A stretch of DNA of 5,259 nt from Clostridia bacterium (GTDB taxonomy: Bacteria > Bacillota > Clostridia > Oscillospirales > CAG-272), in the NCBI GenBank assembly GCA_900763885.1, contig CAAFLY010000206.1, positions 1 through 5,259 on the forward strand, given 5' to 3'. Each line of letters opens with the position of its first letter. Within the stretch, counting starts at the first letter, position 1. Of this stretch, positions 5,250 through 5,259 are shown in pieces. The notes beneath the pieces were generated by a model. The model was not told where the DNA came from, searched no databases, and worked only from the letters and a program-made list of their open reading frames with translations. Made by a program: the position numbers and the translations under genes.

Positions 5250-5259
5250 ATGATCCCAT
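5250..5259 (+). CDS. Start of a downstream gene, truncated by the window end
   Basis: An ATG at 5250 (Met-Ile-Pro...) is preceded by AGGAG (5238-5242) with an ideal 7-nt spacer, so a rightward gene very likely begins here. Only three codons are visible and nothing can be said of its product. It lies about 330 nt after the oxidoreductase gene with no clear terminator between. It could belong to the same operon or be controlled by the structured region just upstream. Confidence 0.6.

Overview
The window looks like chromosomal DNA of a G+C-rich member of the Bacillota, probably a gut-type Clostridia. The reasons are a Firmicutes-style IMP dehydrogenase, promoters very close to the SigA consensus (TTGACA-N17-TATAAT and TTGATT-N17-TATAAT), strong AAGGAGG-type ribosome binding sites and a short lipoprotein with a classic LSAC lipobox. 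No phage, insertion sequence, CRISPR array, tRNA or rRNA was seen. The taxonomic call is inference.

Positions 1-900 hold the 3' end of a gene for a probable beta-propeller-like (YxDGYLYY-type) protein, then, 7 nt later, a small lipoprotein of unknown function. Both read rightward and are probably one operon. The lipoprotein gene is visibly A+T-richer than the rest. A bidirectional intrinsic terminator (about 916-947) separates it from guaB, which converges on it from the other strand (958-2436).

Positions 2437-2860 are a divergent regulatory region of about 420 bp. It carries a perfect-consensus leftward promoter for guaB with an inverted repeat just upstream of the -35 box. It also carries a near-consensus rightward promoter with a roughly 85-nt foldable leader. 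The rightward promoter drives a xylose-isomerase-like TIM-barrel enzyme (2861-3685) and a Gfo/Idh/MocA-family NAD(P)-dependent oxidoreductase (3780-4919). A 94-nt gap containing a bulged hairpin and a 9-bp direct repeat lies between them. The pair is a common pairing in sugar or cyclitol catabolism: the dehydrogenase oxidises or reduces a sugar carbon and the TIM-barrel enzyme isomerises, epimerises or cleaves the product. The substrate cannot be read from the sequence.

Positions 4920-5249 hold no convincing gene. They contain a G+C-rich hairpin without a U tract, a 13-nt near-tandem repeat, a long G-tract array (three copies of GGCTTTGGG, then four GGG runs exactly 10 nt apart, a canonical G-quadruplex pattern) and a nested stem structure at 5160-5219. 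These lie just ahead of a good ribosome binding site and ATG (5250) for a gene cut off by the window end. This unexplained, structured stretch is the most unusual part of the window. The protein-coding content is otherwise ordinary, and I do not see a clearly new multi-gene system.
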